From: Weizmannia acidilactici
GTDB taxonomy: Bacteria; Bacillota; Bacilli; Bacillales; Bacillaceae_C
Length of the DNA: 64,000 bases
NCBI RefSeq assembly: GCF_008974185.1
Contig: NZ_BKZP01000002.1
Coordinates: forward strand, 81,194 to 145,193
Direction: 5' to 3'
Of the stretch, positions 43,702 through 53,764 are shown piece after piece. Under the pieces are notes generated by a model. That model saw only the letters and a list, made by a program, of their open reading frames with translations. It did no database searches and was not told the DNA's origin. Within the stretch, counting starts at the first letter, position 1. Every line of letters begins with the position of its first letter. The position numbers and the translations under genes are program-made.

Positions 43702-44169
43702 ATGTATTATGACCCATACGATTATGAAATCGGATATAGAAATGTACAGCCAGGAGCCGGAAATCCGCAGCAGGCGGTTTTTCTTGCCAACCTGATTCGG
43801 GCAATTAACGGCGAATACAGTGCGATTGCCTGCTATGAACAGATTGCGCGCAGAGCCCCGTCACCCCAATTCCGCGACATCATCATGGAAATCCGTGATG
43901 ACGAAATCCGGCATTTTCAAACGTTTTCGGGATTTTACACCAATATCACAGGCACAAGGCCGCAGCCAAAAATCAATGAGCCGTGCCCGCCCACTTATAC
44001 GGGCGGTTTGGAATTTGGGGTAAAAGACGAGCAAAATACCGTCGATTTTTACAGGAAAATTGCCAATTCAGTACAGGATCCTGTGATGAAAATGGCGTTT
44101 GAAGATGCCGCAAAAGACGAACAGCACCACGCTGTCTGGTTTCTTTACCTGCTCATGAAAGTCCGCTGA
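43702..44169 (+). CDS. ferritin-like (rubrerythrin/YhjR-like) protein, probably spore-associated
   Basis: A 155-residue four-helix protein with two E-x-x-H-type diiron half-sites: ROUGHLY GEYSAIACYEQIA / RDDEIRHFQTF in the first half and DEQNTVDFYRKIA / KDEQHHAVWF in the second. The Tyr/Asp/Pro-rich N-terminus (MYYDPYDYEIGY) resembles spore coat proteins. ATG 43702 follows GGAGGG. A sigma-K-like promoter implies late mother-cell expression. Resembles YhjR of B. subtilis; identity uncertain. Confidence 0.75.
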   Translation: MYYDPYDYEIGYRNVQPGAGNPQQAVFLANLIRAINGEYSAIACYEQIARRAPSPQFRDIIMEIRDDEIRHFQTFSGFYTNITGTRPQPKINEPCPPTYTGGLEFGVKDEQNTVDFYRKIANSVQDPVMKMAFEDAAKDEQHHAVWFLYLLMKVR

Positions 44170-44194
44170 CCCCAAGCGGATGCCGTTTGGGGTC
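44168..44194 (+). terminator. terminator of the ferritin-like gene
   Basis: GACCCCAA (44168-44175) pairs with TTGGGGTC (44187-44194), overlapping the stop codon; a T-run is weak. Confidence 0.5.
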
Positions 44195-44201
44195 TTTGGG
44201 G

Positions 44202-45037
44202 TCACACCCCGGACAAAAATTCCCGGATGACGCGCACATACGCTTCCGGCTCTTCCAAATACGGCTGGTGGGAACTGTGCTCAAACACATGGAACTTGGC
44301 CCCCGGAATACACCTGCTGTAAGCTTCCACCGTTTCCGGCACCGCTTCATCATAACGGCCGCATGTAAACAGGGCAGGCGGCCTGTAACATCAAAAGTTT
44401 TCAAGTTACCGGTCGGGTAAAATTCCGACGCCCCACATGGTCACGTACACTTCTTCGTTTGGCTGCGCAAATTCCGATTCCAATTCTTTCGGCTTTTCAT
44501 CAAGCCGGTTTACAAATTTTTCATAAAAAACTTTCATTGCTTCTTTGTACTCTTCTGAATCCGTCCTGCCTTCCCGCTCACAGCGCGCCAACGTTTCCTG
44601 CACATTAACGGGTAGCTGCTTCCGATGCTCATCCTGGTCTTTTTTTCCACTGCACCACACTTAAGCACGGCCCTGAAAAAATAATACTTTTTACACCTGC
44701 AGATTGCTCCAGCAAATAACTTGCAGCAAGCATTGTCCCCAAGAATGGCCGAGGATGTGCACTTCTTTTAAATTGAGCGCCTCCCGTACCTGCCCAAGCT
44801 CTTCCGTAAATCTTTCCAGTTTCCAAAGCACGGATCATGGGGCCGGTCCGATCTCCCGGAACCGAGCTGGTCGTAAAAAATGACGGGCCGTTCATCCCCA
44901 AGCGCTTCCAGGGCCAGCATCGGCATATGTGTTCCCCCCGGCCCGCCGTGCAGCACAATAAGCGGCGTTTTATTCCCTGTGCTCGTTTTTTTGTAATACA
45001 CCCTGCCTCCGGTGACATGGACAAATCTTTCTTTCAT
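44202..45037 (-). pseudogene. proline iminopeptidase-like alpha/beta hydrolase, multiply frameshifted
   Basis: From ATG 45037 the frame gives a normal start ([22 protein letters not shown]). The family sequence then hops frames: [20 protein letters not shown] with the nucleophile GHSWG in one, [14 protein letters not shown] in another, then KKDQDEHRKQLPVN to VYVTMWGVG. The His-containing end ([19 protein letters not shown]) is in yet another frame, ending at 44202. At least three shifts; inactive. Confidence 0.8.
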
Positions 45038-45187
45038 TGGAAACACCCTTTCATTTTAAAACGTCTCTTTTACCATTTTACAATATGTCAGGCTGGATAT
45101 TTTTCATTGAATTGGTTAAAATACAAATTGCTGGGTAAAACATAGTAAGACACTTAGAATTATATTTTGTAAATGGGAGTTGACATC

Positions 45188-45985
45188 ATGGGCAAATACA
45201 TTAAATGGCTGGCTGTTGCTTGTTTGCTGCTTGCATTAACCGCGTGCGGAAACAACACAGACAACCAGAACGTATCAAAATCAAACGACTTATATGACCA
45301 AATCAAAAAGAAAGGCGTCCTCCTGATCGGAACGGAAGGAACATACCCACCTTTTTCTTACCACGAGAACGGTAAACTAACCGGGTATGATATCGATGTT
45401 GCAAAGGAAGTCGCCAAACGGCTCGGATTAAAAGCTGAATTTAAAGAAACACAGTGGGATGCGATGTTCGCAGGCCTCAACTCAAAACGTTTTGATATGA
45501 TCGCAAACCAGGTCGGCATCCGCCCCGACCGTGAGAAAAAATATGATTTTTCAACACCTTACACGGTTTCAAAAGCGGTTGTTATTGTCCGAAAAAACAA
45601 TACGGATATTAAGTCTTTCACTGATTTAAAGGGCAAAAAAACGGCGCAGTCGCTCACCAGCAACTATGCTGACATCGCCAAACAAAACGGCGCCCAAATC
45701 GTGAGCGTTGAAGGTTTTAACCAGGCAATCCAGCTTCTGACTTCAAACCGCGTGGAAGCGACAATCAACGATTCATTAACTTATCTGGATTATAAAAAAC
45801 AAAAACCGGATGCGCAGATCAAAGTTGCCGCCACAGCAAATGATGCCGGCAAAACCGCCTTTATGTTCCGGAAAAATTCCGGAAAATTGGTGGATAAAGT
45901 CAATGATGCTTTAAACGATATGAAAAAAGACGGCACATTAACAAAAATATCAAAGAAATGGTTTGGTGAAGATGTATCTCAATAA
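45188..45985 (+). CDS. tcyA: cystine/amino acid-binding lipoprotein, TcyA type
   Basis: A 265-residue periplasmic-binding-type lipoprotein (SBP_bac_3). A signal peptide with lipobox LTAC places the lipidated Cys at residue 20. The ligand-binding domain begins [20 protein letters not shown] and includes [21 protein letters not shown] 45188 follows GGGAG. With the two following genes it forms an importer most like TcyABC for L-cystine; amino acid specificity is inferred. No S-box or T-box leader is seen. Confidence 0.88.
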   Translation: MGKYIKWLAVACLLLALTACGNNTDNQNVSKSNDLYDQIKKKGVLLIGTEGTYPPFSYHENGKLTGYDIDVAKEVAKRLGLKAEFKETQWDAMFAGLNSKRFDMIANQVGIRPDREKKYDFSTPYTVSKAVVIVRKNNTDIKSFTDLKGKKTAQSLTSNYADIAKQNGAQIVSVEGFNQAIQLLTSNRVEATINDSLTYLDYKKQKPDAQIKVAATANDAGKTAFMFRKNSGKLVDKVNDALNDMKKDGTLTKISKKWFGEDVSQ

Positions 45986-46664
45986 TCTGGGGTTTATCAG
46001 CAATGAACAGCTGCAATTAGCACAAAGTTCCCTTCTGCCGATGGTGAAGGGAGCTTTATATTATACCATTCCTTTAACTTTGATTACATTCTGCATCGGC
46101 CTCGTACTGGCACTTGTCACCGCGCTGGCGAGAATTTCAAGCATAAAGCCGCTGCAGTGGATTGCGCGTGTTTATGTTTCGGCGATCCGCGGTACGCCAT
46201 TGCTTGTGCAATTATTTATCATCTTTTACGGGCTGCCGTCCGTCGGGATCACGATCAATCCTTTTCCTGCCGCCATCATCGGCTTCTCGCTTAATGTCGG
46301 TGCGTATGCATCCGAAATTATCAGGGCTGCGATTTTGTCAATCCCAAAAGGGCAGTGGGAAGCTGCCTATGCAATCGGCATGAATTATATGCAGGCGCTC
46401 AGAAGGATCGTGCTGCCGCAGGCCGTCCGCGTATCGGTACCGCCGCTGTCGAATACGTTTATCAGCCTTGTAAAAGATACCTCTTTGGCTTCCCTGATTT
46501 TGGTGACCGAATTATTCCGGAAAGCGCAGGAAATCGCCTCTACGACATATGAATTTATGCTGCTGTATGTGGAAGCCGCTCTCCTGTATTGGGCCATTTG
46601 TTTTATTTTATCCGTCATCCAGCAAAAAATTGAAGGGCGTTTTGACAAATATGTCAGTAGGTAA
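45972..46664 (+). CDS. tcyB: amino acid ABC transporter permease, TcyB type
   Basis: A 230-residue HisM-type permease with about five membrane helices and the EAA loop [30 protein letters not shown] precedes the second hydrophobic block. ATG 45972 overlaps the end of tcyA by 14 bases (upstream TTG 45963 or GTG 45966 are alternatives), so translation is coupled. Confidence 0.88.
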   Translation: MYLNNLGFISNEQLQLAQSSLLPMVKGALYYTIPLTLITFCIGLVLALVTALARISSIKPLQWIARVYVSAIRGTPLLVQLFIIFYGLPSVGITINPFPAAIIGFSLNVGAYASEIIRAAILSIPKGQWEAAYAIGMNYMQALRRIVLPQAVRVSVPPLSNTFISLVKDTSLASLILVTELFRKAQEIASTTYEFMLLYVEAALLYWAICFILSVIQQKIEGRFDKYVSR

Positions 46665-46676
46665 GGGGGGCTAACA

Positions 46677-47414
46677 TTGATCACAATTGAAAATTTGCAT
46701 AAACAATTCGGCAGCCTTGAAGTGTTAAAAGGCATTAACCTTAAGGTTGAAAAAGGGAAAGTAGTTGTCATTATCGGTCCGTCCGGTTCCGGCAAAACGA
46801 CGCTGCTCCGTTGTCTGAATGCGCTTGAAGTCCCTTCGAAAGGCACAATCCAAATCGGCGGTTTAAAAATCGATTTTTCCCAACCCGCCGATAAAAAAGC
46901 GATCTCGGCTTTGCGCAGAAAATCCGGCATGGTATTCCAGCAGTACAATCTTTTTCCGCATAAAACGGTGCTGGAAAATGTGATCGAGGGCCCTGTGATT
47001 GTAAAAAAAGAAAACCGGCAGGCAGCGGTACAAAAAGCAGAGACACTGCTCGAGAAAGTAGGCCTGCTTGATAAAAAAGATGCGTATCCGTTCAGTTTAT
47101 CCGGCGGGCAGCAGCAGCGCGCCGGCATTGCCCGCGCCCTTGCAATGGAACCGGAAGTGATGCTCTTTGACGAACCGACGTCCGCGCTCGATCCGGAATT
47201 GGTCAGCGGCGTGCTGAACGTAATGAAGGAACTGGCTGAAGAAGGTATGACGATGGTCGTTGTCACCCATGAAATGCGGTTTGCGCGGGAAGCAGCGGAT
47301 GAAGTCATTTTTATGGATCAGGGCGTTATTGTCGAGCAAGGCAGGCCGGAAGAGTTGTTTGGAGATCCAAAACACGGGCGCACAAGGCAATTTCTGCAGC
47401 TGATACAAAGTTAA
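46677..47414 (+). CDS. tcyC: amino acid ABC transporter ATPase, TcyC type
   Basis: A 245-residue polar-amino-acid ABC ATPase. Walker [10 protein letters not shown] is near 32-40, signature [15 protein letters not shown], Walker [15 protein letters not shown] and switch His VVTHEM. The start is TTG 46677 after AAGGGGGG. Last gene of the operon; a strong terminator follows. Confidence 0.92.
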   Translation: MITIENLHKQFGSLEVLKGINLKVEKGKVVVIIGPSGSGKTTLLRCLNALEVPSKGTIQIGGLKIDFSQPADKKAISALRRKSGMVFQQYNLFPHKTVLENVIEGPVIVKKENRQAAVQKAETLLEKVGLLDKKDAYPFSLSGGQQQRAGIARALAMEPEVMLFDEPTSALDPELVSGVLNVMKELAEEGMTMVVVTHEMRFAREAADEVIFMDQGVIVEQGRPEELFGDPKHGRTRQFLQLIQS

Positions 47415-47422
47415 TGGAAAAA

Positions 47423-47453
47423 GGGGCTGTGCCAATTAAAATTGGACAGCCCC
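47423..47453 (+). terminator. terminator of the tcy operon
   Basis: GGGGCTGT and CCAATT (47423-47437) pair with AATTGG and ACAGCCCC (47440-47453) with one G-A mismatch; T-rich after. The remaining 200 bases to 47659 are A/T-rich with no gene. Confidence 0.75.
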
Positions 47454-47658
47454 GTTATATTTGATATAAAAGATTTTGGTTTTCTTTTGCGGCCCCCGTA
47501 AAGATACACTTTATCCGATTTATGACTTGAAATGTCTTTTCAGCCATTTTAACCGTGAATCTTTGCTAAAATTTTTACTCCGAATCAACCTTTAGAAACC
47601 TTATAAGAACTGTTTTGTCAAAATTTTATATCTTGATTTATCTTTTAAATTTCAAACA

Positions 47659-48489
47659 TTATTTTTCCGCTGAAAAATTTGATACCGTTTTTGTTTCAAT
47701 CACGGTAACAGAAGCTTTATCTTTTTTCTTAGAGGTTAAGAAAGCGTACATTGCGCCGACAAATACGCCGCCGCCGATCATATTGCCGATTGTCACAACC
47801 CCCAAGTTATGGAGAATACCAGCCAGTGTGATCGTATCCGGGTGCGGTGCTGCCAAGGATAACGAGAACAATACCATATTGGCAATGCTGTGCTCGTAGC
47901 CGGAAATGACGAATCCGAACACAAGAAGCATCATCGAAGCAATTTTTGTGCCGTCGCCTTTTACATTGATCGGCACCCAGAAAGCCAAACATACGAGCCA
48001 GTTACAAAGAATAGAGCGAAATAGCATTTGTGTAGTGGTCAAACTGATTTTTCCACTGACAACTGTCATTAAAAACTGGCTGTTTTCCGTATCGGCATAA
48101 AGCCCGGTATAATGAATGAACAAACCGAAAATCGCGGCGCCGATAATATTGCCGGCGTATGTTGCCGCCCAGTTTGCCAGTGCATCTTTCCATGTAGTTG
48201 CTTTTTTCAGCGTACTCATCGAAAACATCATCGTATTTCCGGTGAAAAGCTCTCCGCCGCCGAACATAATCAAAACGAGTGCTGCGCCGAAAAAGATCGA
48301 ACTCATAAAAGAAGTAACTGGCGATTTTGCATCAAAAAACGGCTCTGCAAGGCGATAACAAATAATGATGGCGAAACCGATAAACATACTTGCCAGAGCT
48401 GCTTTTGTCACATAACGGAGCAGCGATTCTTCCAACACTTTTTTCTTATTGAGTGCCATTTGAATAACCGAATCAACGGCTTCGTACAT
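47659..48489 (-). CDS. formate/nitrite channel (FocA family)
   Basis: A 276-residue FNT-family channel with six membrane helices. Family signatures are GGELFTGNTMMFSMSTLK in the first half and GYEHSIANM in the second. The pfl genes 3 kb away and a near-perfect Rex operator just upstream argue for formate rather than nitrite transport. ATG 48489 follows GGAGATGG. The C-terminal tail is Lys-rich and cytoplasmic. Confidence 0.88.
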   Translation of the reverse strand: MYEAVDSVIQMALNKKKVLEESLLRYVTKAALASMFIGFAIIICYRLAEPFFDAKSPVTSFMSSIFFGAALVLIMFGGGELFTGNTMMFSMSTLKKATTWKDALANWAATYAGNIIGAAIFGLFIHYTGLYADTENSQFLMTVVSGKISLTTTQMLFRSILCNWLVCLAFWVPINVKGDGTKIASMMLLVFGFVISGYEHSIANMVLFSLSLAAPHPDTITLAGILHNLGVVTIGNMIGGGVFVGAMYAFLTSKKKDKASVTVIETKTVSNFSAEK

Positions 48490-48519
48490 AAATAACCATC
48501 TCCATCGTGAAGTATTTAA

Positions 48520-48537
48520 TTGTGAATTCTGTCACAA
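48520..48537 (-). promoter_or_regulatory. Rex-type operator of the formate channel gene
   Basis: TTGTGAATTCTGTCACAA, an almost perfect dyad. It differs at one base from TTGTGAA-N4-TTCACAA, the redox-sensing repressor Rex site. It lies 31 bases before the start codon. Confidence 0.65.
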
Positions 48538-48660
48538 ACAACTGCTTTTCTATCATATCGCCATTTCTCCTATTTGTGTATGTATAAATTTTGAACGTTT
48601 ATGAAGCGATTTCACCAAAGCTGGACAAGCCGAAATGCGGATGCCCCGCGTTCAGACAGA

Positions 48661-48800
48661 CAAATAGGGGGCTGTCCCAAACAACTTCATTTCTAAGTAG
48701 ACATCACTATACACGAAAATGAGTATTGGCTGGCCTGTAGCCTAAATTATTTCATTATCGTAAATAATGGAATAAGCAGGTTACAGGCCGTAGCTTTTTT
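48661..48800. repeat. possible IS end with hairpin
   Basis: GGGGCTGTCCCAAA (about 48668) is a common end sequence of insertion elements. Downstream GGCCTGTAGCCT and AGGTTACAGGCC form an imperfect inverted pair around an A/T-rich loop. No transposase frame is intact. Confidence 0.35.
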
Positions 48801-48892
48801 GATGGATTAAAACCCGTGTCCCAAAAAGCACGGATGATTACAAACAGCGACGGAGGATCAGGGTATAGACATTCGTGGGAGGAAAAAGTGAA

Positions 48893-49370
48893 GTGAAGGA
48901 ACAGGTTAAAAAAGCGATAAATACCCGTGATTTAGGCAGGTTTATATTGCATTTAGATACCTATAAAAGTACATTGGCGGATGAGAAGCATCTCAAAAAA
49001 CCAAGGAGTTCCGTACTTATATCCCAAAAGAACTAGAAACGCATTTTTGACTGGAGAGAGAAAGTGGAAAATGTGCCGGGCGGTGCCAGAGAATCCAACC
49101 AAAGGCACATCTGGGGGATGCATTGGAGCAAAGAAGGCGGGGAAGCCATGGTTAAAATAACAAGGAATGCTCAACCAACCGGACATTAAGAAATGCTTAT
49201 CTGAAACACCAAACAAGAAGCGCAAGAAAGCAGCGCGAATAGAAGCAAGCTGTAAAACCCGCCCAGCTGCTTAAACAGCCTGTACGCCCGTCAATCGGTG
49301 CAAAACAGGGATCAATCAGCCTGTATACAAGCACTGTATCAGCAATAGGGAATTTAAGCAAGATATTTAG
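48893..49370 (+). pseudogene. UPF0236-family transposase-like remnant
   Basis: The frame from GTG 48893 reads VKEQVKKAINTRDLGRFILH, and after a stop continues with ARESNQRHIWGMHWSKEGGE and AMVKI, the conserved C-terminal region of UPF0236 proteins (mobile-element-associated). There is a stop in the middle, and TAA at 49187 ends the recognisable part. The rest to 49370 is anonymous debris. Confidence 0.6.
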
Positions 49371-49379
49371 GTTTTTCAC

Positions 49380-49588
49380 CTGGATAAGGGGCAATCCCAA
49401 CATCCTTTAAAAAGCTGGGAATATAAATGATCGCTAATTTCTGAGACTTCTGCGGGAAAAGCGAGCCGGGCGAGACCCAGTGTGCTTGAGGGACGAGCGA
49501 GGAGGCTCGCGACGCGTGCGGAAAGCGAGTAAATTTCGCGATCATCATATGCCCGGTTTAACTGCTTTTGGGATTGCCCCTTATCCAG
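49380..49588. mobile_element. 209-bp element with 20-bp perfect terminal inverted repeats (MITE-like)
   Basis: CTGGATAAGGGGCAATCCCA (49380-49399) is matched exactly, in reverse complement, by 49569-49588. The interior carries dispersed repeat family 1 and no gene. Ends of this length without a transposase suggest a miniature inverted-repeat element or a collapsed IS. Confidence 0.5.
49440..49556 (+). repeat. dispersed repeat family 1, copy in the fermentation block
   Basis: It contains CTTCTGCGGGAAAAGCGAG, then the shared core GAGCGAGGAGGCTCGCGACG, CGTGCGGAAAGCGAGT and AATTTCGCGATCATCA, as at 25085-25200. Confidence 0.75.
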
Positions 49589-49696
49589 AGAAGCAAGCAA
49601 AGCGCTGTAGCCAAAAGCGTACAAAGAGTGTCTGGAAATCACTGATTTTTAAACGATGTCGAGAAAAACTTGACACATACAATATACAGAGAAAAT

Positions 49697-49830
49697 ACAA
49701 AAAACCGCCTTTTCCATTATAATGTAAGTGTCTAGCAAACATTGAATGGAGGCGGTTTTTTTGAGTAACTTTTCAACTACCTTTATTGATTATAACAGAA
49801 GAGATGTCCCTTTATTTGTTCTATTTTTTA
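49697..49830 (+). mobile_element. 5' end fragment of an insertion sequence
   Basis: AAAACCGCCTTTTCCATT and AATGGAGGCGGTTTT form an inverted pair around 49697-49763. A TTG start then gives LSNFSTTFIDYNRRDVPLF, which looks like a transposase N-terminus and stops after about 25 codons. The family is not identified. Confidence 0.4.
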
Positions 49831-49836
49831 TAATAT

Positions 49837-50997
49837 TTACATTGCAGCCGCAATAATGGCTTCGACTTCTTTTTGCGTCGGTTTGCGCGGGTTTGTGGCC
49901 GCGCACGCATCCTGCATCGCATGCTTGGCGAGGATTTCGATGTCTTCTTCTTTTGCCCCGAGTTCCTTGAAGCCTTTCGGAATGTTCAGTTGTTCCGCCA
50001 GCCTTTCGATTGCTGCAATCGCTTTTTCCGCCGCTTCTTGTACGCTTAATCCTTCTGTCCTTTCGCCCAATGCCGCGGCAATGTCCGCAAATCTTTCTTT
50101 CCGCGCAATCAGGTTGAACCGGCAGACATGCGGGAGTAAAATGGCATTGCAGACACCGTGCGGCAAATTATAAAAGCCGCCGAATTGGTGTGCAATCGCA
50201 TGGACATAACCCAAAGACGCATTGTTGAATGCCATGCCGGCCAGATACTGCGCATATACCATTTGTTCGCGTGCTTCGATGTCGTGTCCGTTTGCGACAG
50301 CCCGCGGCAAATATTTCGGGATAATTTGAATCGCTTTAATCGCGCATGCATCCGTAATCGGCGTTGCTGCCGTCGAAACATACGCTTCAACCGCGTGCGT
50401 CAATGCATCAAGGCCGGTTGCAGCGGTCAAAGATGGCGGCATACCAACCATTAACAACGGATCATTGATTGATAAAACCGGCGTTACATGTTTATCAACA
50501 ATCGCCATTTTTACTTTTCGGCTCGTATCGGTAATAATGGTGAATTTCGTCATTTCACTTGCGGTTCCGGCTGTCGTGTTAATGGCAACTAAAGGCACCA
50601 TCGGCTTTTCGGAACGGTCGAGCCCTTCATAGTCATGGATTCTGCCACCGTTCGCCACGACAAGTCCGATCCCTTTCGCACAGTCATGCGCGCTGCCGCC
50701 GCCAAGCGAAACGATCGAGTCGCATTTTTCTTCCTCATATACTTTTAACCCGTCTTCCACATTTTTATCTGTCGGGTTTGGTTCGGCTTTTGGGTAAATA
50801 GCCACTTCTAGGCCGGCTTCCTTGATGTACTTTGCAATTTTATCAGAATACCCAAGCTGATGAAGTCCTGCATCTGTTACAATTAGCGGCTTACGGCATC
50901 CAAGATTTTTTAGACTGATTCCAATGTCTTCAGCTGTTCCCTGCCCAAATAAGTTTAAGGTAGGCATTTGAAAATCAGTACGCAATCCTGTCAACAT
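49837..50997 (-). CDS. iron-containing alcohol dehydrogenase
   Basis: A 386-residue class III (Fe) alcohol dehydrogenase. ATG 50997 is eight bases after AAAGGAG. The NAD-binding signature GGGSAHDCAKGIG is near residue 95. The iron-ligand region includes ATGLDALTHAVEAYVS, and the later His pair is in HAIAHQFGGFYNLPHG. It probably reduces acetaldehyde or a related aldehyde with NADH during fermentation. Divergent from pflB, with Rex-like and cre-like sites in the shared 400-base gap. Confidence 0.9.
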   Translation of the reverse strand: MLTGLRTDFQMPTLNLFGQGTAEDIGISLKNLGCRKPLIVTDAGLHQLGYSDKIAKYIKEAGLEVAIYPKAEPNPTDKNVEDGLKVYEEEKCDSIVSLGGGSAHDCAKGIGLVVANGGRIHDYEGLDRSEKPMVPLVAINTTAGTASEMTKFTIITDTSRKVKMAIVDKHVTPVLSINDPLLMVGMPPSLTAATGLDALTHAVEAYVSTAATPITDACAIKAIQIIPKYLPRAVANGHDIEAREQMVYAQYLAGMAFNNASLGYVHAIAHQFGGFYNLPHGVCNAILLPHVCRFNLIARKERFADIAAALGERTEGLSVQEAAEKAIAAIERLAEQLNIPKGFKELGAKEEDIEILAKHAMQDACAATNPRKPTQKEVEAIIAAAM

Positions 50998-51039
50998 CTT
51001 TACCACTCCTTTGTGTAACTGCTTTCATAAATTACTATA

Positions 51040-51055
51040 CAGCAATCGCTTTCAT
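51040..51055 (-). promoter_or_regulatory. weak cre-like site near the adh start
   Basis: Minus strand ATGAAAGCGATTGCTG fits 13 of 16 positions of the CcpA cre consensus WTGNNARCGNWWWCAW. It is 43-58 bases upstream of the adh start codon. Confidence 0.3.
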
Positions 51056-51070
51056 TAGGATGTGTCCAAT

Positions 51071-51155
51071 TTGTGAAACATTGAACATTTTCCTTCAAAG
51101 TTTTCCAATTAAAAAATTTCTATTCAGAAAACAAATATTGTGAAATAATGAGCAA
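51071..51155 (+). promoter_or_regulatory. two Rex-like half-matched sites between adh and pflB
   Basis: TTGTGAAACATTGAACAT (51071-51088) and TTGTGAAATAATGAGCAA (51138-51155) keep the full left Rex half-site, while their right halves match 4 of 7 bases. Weaker than the site before the formate channel. Confidence 0.4.
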
Positions 51156-51251
51156 ATTGTTTTATAACAGTTCAGACTCGTTTCTTCCTATTATATATCT
51201 ATTGGCAGATAATTTGAACATTCTTTGAAAACTGCATTTTTTCGCGGAAAA

Positions 51252-51310
51252 ATGTGAGCGATATCACTATCTTTTTTTTGAATGACATGCTATGATGAAA
51301 GCGTATTAAG
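51252..51310 (+). promoter_or_regulatory. cre sites in the pflB promoter region
   Basis: ATGTGAGCGATATCAC (51252-51267) fits 15 of 16 cre positions; ATGAAAGCGTATTAAG (51295-51310) fits 14 of 16. CcpA control of pflB by carbon state is likely; whether positive or negative cannot be told without the start site. Confidence 0.55.
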
Positions 51311-51399
51311 GAATGCTCACTAATGAGCAAATAACTTCATCCATTTTTTTAGGCACTATGTTGAAGTCTTACTACAAGGCTTGAAGGAGGCCCATTCAA

Positions 51400-53664
51400 A
51401 TGACTGAACAATTGCTTACAAAAGCACCACTCAGCAAAGAACAATGGAAAGGCTTTAAAGGCGGCAACTGGCAAAATGAAATCGACGTTAGGGATTTTAT
51501 CCTGAAAAATGTAACCCCTTACGAAGGCGATGAAAGTTTCCTCGCCGGCCCGACAGAAGCTACATTGAAATTATGGAATCAAGTCATGGAATTATCCAAG
51601 CAGGAACGCGAAAAAGGCGGCGTTCTTGATATGGATACGAAAGTTGTTTCTACCATCACTTCACACGCACCTGGATATTTAAACAAAGATCTTGAAAAAA
51701 TTGTCGGTCTGCAAACAGACAAACCATTAAAACGCGCTTTGATGCCATTTGGCGGCATCCGCATGGCGGAAAATTCCTTAAAATCATACGGCTATGAAAT
51801 CGATCCGGAAATCAAACATATTTTTACGGAATGGCGGAAAACACATAACCAAGGCGTATTCGATGCTTATACTCCGGAAATCAAAATGGCGCGCCATGCC
51901 GGAATCGTTACAGGACTTCCGGATGCATACGGGCGCGGCCGCATCATTGGCGACTACCGACGTGTTGCATTGTACGGGGTTGACTATTTAATTGAGCAAA
52001 AGAAAAAAGACTTCGATTTAATCGGAAACGGCGTCATGACGGAGGACGTCATCAGGGAACGCGAAGAACATTCCGAACAAATTCGCGCTTTGCAAGAATT
52101 GAAACAAATGGCCCAAAGCTACGGATTCGATATTTCCGAACCGGCTTCAAACGCCCGCGAAGCTTTTCAATGGCTGTATTTTGCATACCTTGCCGCCATT
52201 AAAGAACAAAACGGTGCAGCGATGAGCTTGGGCCGCACCTCCACTTTCCTTGATATTTATATTGAAAGGGATTTGAAAAACGGTGTCCTGACAGAAAGGG
52301 AAGCGCAGGAACTCGTTGACCATTTCGTCATGAAACTCCGCCTTGTCAAATTTGCAAGGACCGAAGAATACAACGAACTATTCAGCGGCGACCCGACATG
52401 GGTTACGGAATCGATCGGCGGGATGGCACTGGACGGCCGCACGCTCGTTACAAAAAATTCGTTCCGCTTCCTGAATACGCTCGACAACTTAGGCCCTGCG
52501 CCTGAACCGAACTTGACCGTGCTGTGGTCGACAAAACTGCCGGATAAATGGAAACAATATTGCGCGAAAATGTCAATTAAAACGAGCGCCATCCAATACG
52601 AAAACGATGACTTGATGCGTGAAGAATACGGCGATGATTACGGTATTGCCTGCTGCGTATCGGCAATGCGGATCGGCAAACAAATGCAATTCTTCGGCGC
52701 CCGTGTAAACTTGGCAAAAGCTTTGCTGTATGCCATTAACGGTGGCATTGATGAACGACTGAAAGTCCAGGTTGCGCCTCCTTACCGGCCGATTACTTCA
52801 GAATATCTGGATTATGATGAAGTTATGGAAAAATACGACCGGATGCTTGACTGGCTTGCAGGCGTATACGTCAATGCAATGAACATCATCCATTACATGC
52901 ATGACAAATATTCTTATGAACGGCTTGAAATGGCGTTGCATGACCGCAAAATTTTGCGCACAATGGCATTCGGCGTTGCCGGCCTGTCCGTTGCAGTTGA
53001 CTCTTTAAGCGCAATTAAATATGCGAAAGTCAAAGTTATCCGCGATGAAAACGGCCTTGCGGTTGACTATGAAGTCGAAGGTGATTTCCCGAAATACGGC
53101 AACAACGACGACCGTGTCGACGAAATTGCTGTAAACCTTGTAAAAACGTTCATGGAAAAACTGAGAAAACATCCGACTTACCGCAATTCGGTTCCTACTT
53201 CTTCTATCTTGACGATTACTTCAAACGTTGTATACGGAAAGAAAACGGGAAGCACACCGGATGGAAGGAAAGCCGGAGAACCGTTTGCGCCAGGCGCCAA
53301 CCCGATGCATGGCCGCGATACGCATGGTGCAGTCGCCTCGCTGAGCTCTGTTGCGAAACTGCCTTATAAATATTCGCTGGACGGCATTTCCAACACGTTC
53401 TCCATCGTGCCGGAAGCTCTCGGACATGAAGAAGATACACGCGTATCCAACTTGGACGGCATGTTGGACGGTTATATGGCGAAGAAAGCGCATCATCTGA
53501 ACGTCAACGTCTTGCATCGTGAAACATTGCTGGATGCAATGGATCATCCGGAAAAATATCCGCAATTAACGATCCGTGTATCCGGATATGCAGTTAATTT
53601 CATTAAACTGACAAGGGAACAACAATTGGAAGTCATTAACCGTACATTCCATGAAATGATGTAA
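51400..53664 (+). CDS. pflB: formate C-acetyltransferase (pyruvate formate-lyase)
   Basis: A 754-residue glycyl-radical enzyme that splits pyruvate with CoA to acetyl-CoA and formate under anoxia. The active-site Cys pair ACCVSAM falls at residues 418 and 419, as in the E. coli enzyme. The radical Gly is in RVSGYAV (about residue 729). ATG 51400 follows AAGGAGG. Directly followed by its activase. Confidence 0.97.
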   Translation: MTEQLLTKAPLSKEQWKGFKGGNWQNEIDVRDFILKNVTPYEGDESFLAGPTEATLKLWNQVMELSKQEREKGGVLDMDTKVVSTITSHAPGYLNKDLEKIVGLQTDKPLKRALMPFGGIRMAENSLKSYGYEIDPEIKHIFTEWRKTHNQGVFDAYTPEIKMARHAGIVTGLPDAYGRGRIIGDYRRVALYGVDYLIEQKKKDFDLIGNGVMTEDVIREREEHSEQIRALQELKQMAQSYGFDISEPASNAREAFQWLYFAYLAAIKEQNGAAMSLGRTSTFLDIYIERDLKNGVLTEREAQELVDHFVMKLRLVKFARTEEYNELFSGDPTWVTESIGGMALDGRTLVTKNSFRFLNTLDNLGPAPEPNLTVLWSTKLPDKWKQYCAKMSIKTSAIQYENDDLMREEYGDDYGIACCVSAMRIGKQMQFFGARVNLAKALLYAINGGIDERLKVQVAPPYRPITSEYLDYDEVMEKYDRMLDWLAGVYVNAMNIIHYMHDKYSYERLEMALHDRKILRTMAFGVAGLSVAVDSLSAIKYAKVKVIRDENGLAVDYEVEGDFPKYGNNDDRVDEIAVNLVKTFMEKLRKHPTYRNSVPTSSILTITSNVVYGKKTGSTPDGRKAGEPFAPGANPMHGRDTHGAVASLSSVAKLPYKYSLDGISNTFSIVPEALGHEEDTRVSNLDGMLDGYMAKKAHHLNVNVLHRETLLDAMDHPEKYPQLTIRVSGYAVNFIKLTREQQLEVINRTFHEMM

Positions 53665-53682
53665 TCGATAAAAACAAAGGGC

Positions 53683-53720
53683 GGCATGCACTCCATGCCC
53701 CCTCCCCTTTTTTGAAGCCT
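53683..53720 (+). terminator. hairpin between pflB and pflA
   Basis: GGCATG and CATGCC pair around CACTC, extended by GGG/CCC pairs; TTTTTT follows. It may partly terminate and so lower pflA relative to pflB. Confidence 0.55.
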
Positions 53721-53764
53721 GAACTTGTGGAAGTCCAGAAATCTAAAAGAAGGATTTGATTTTT

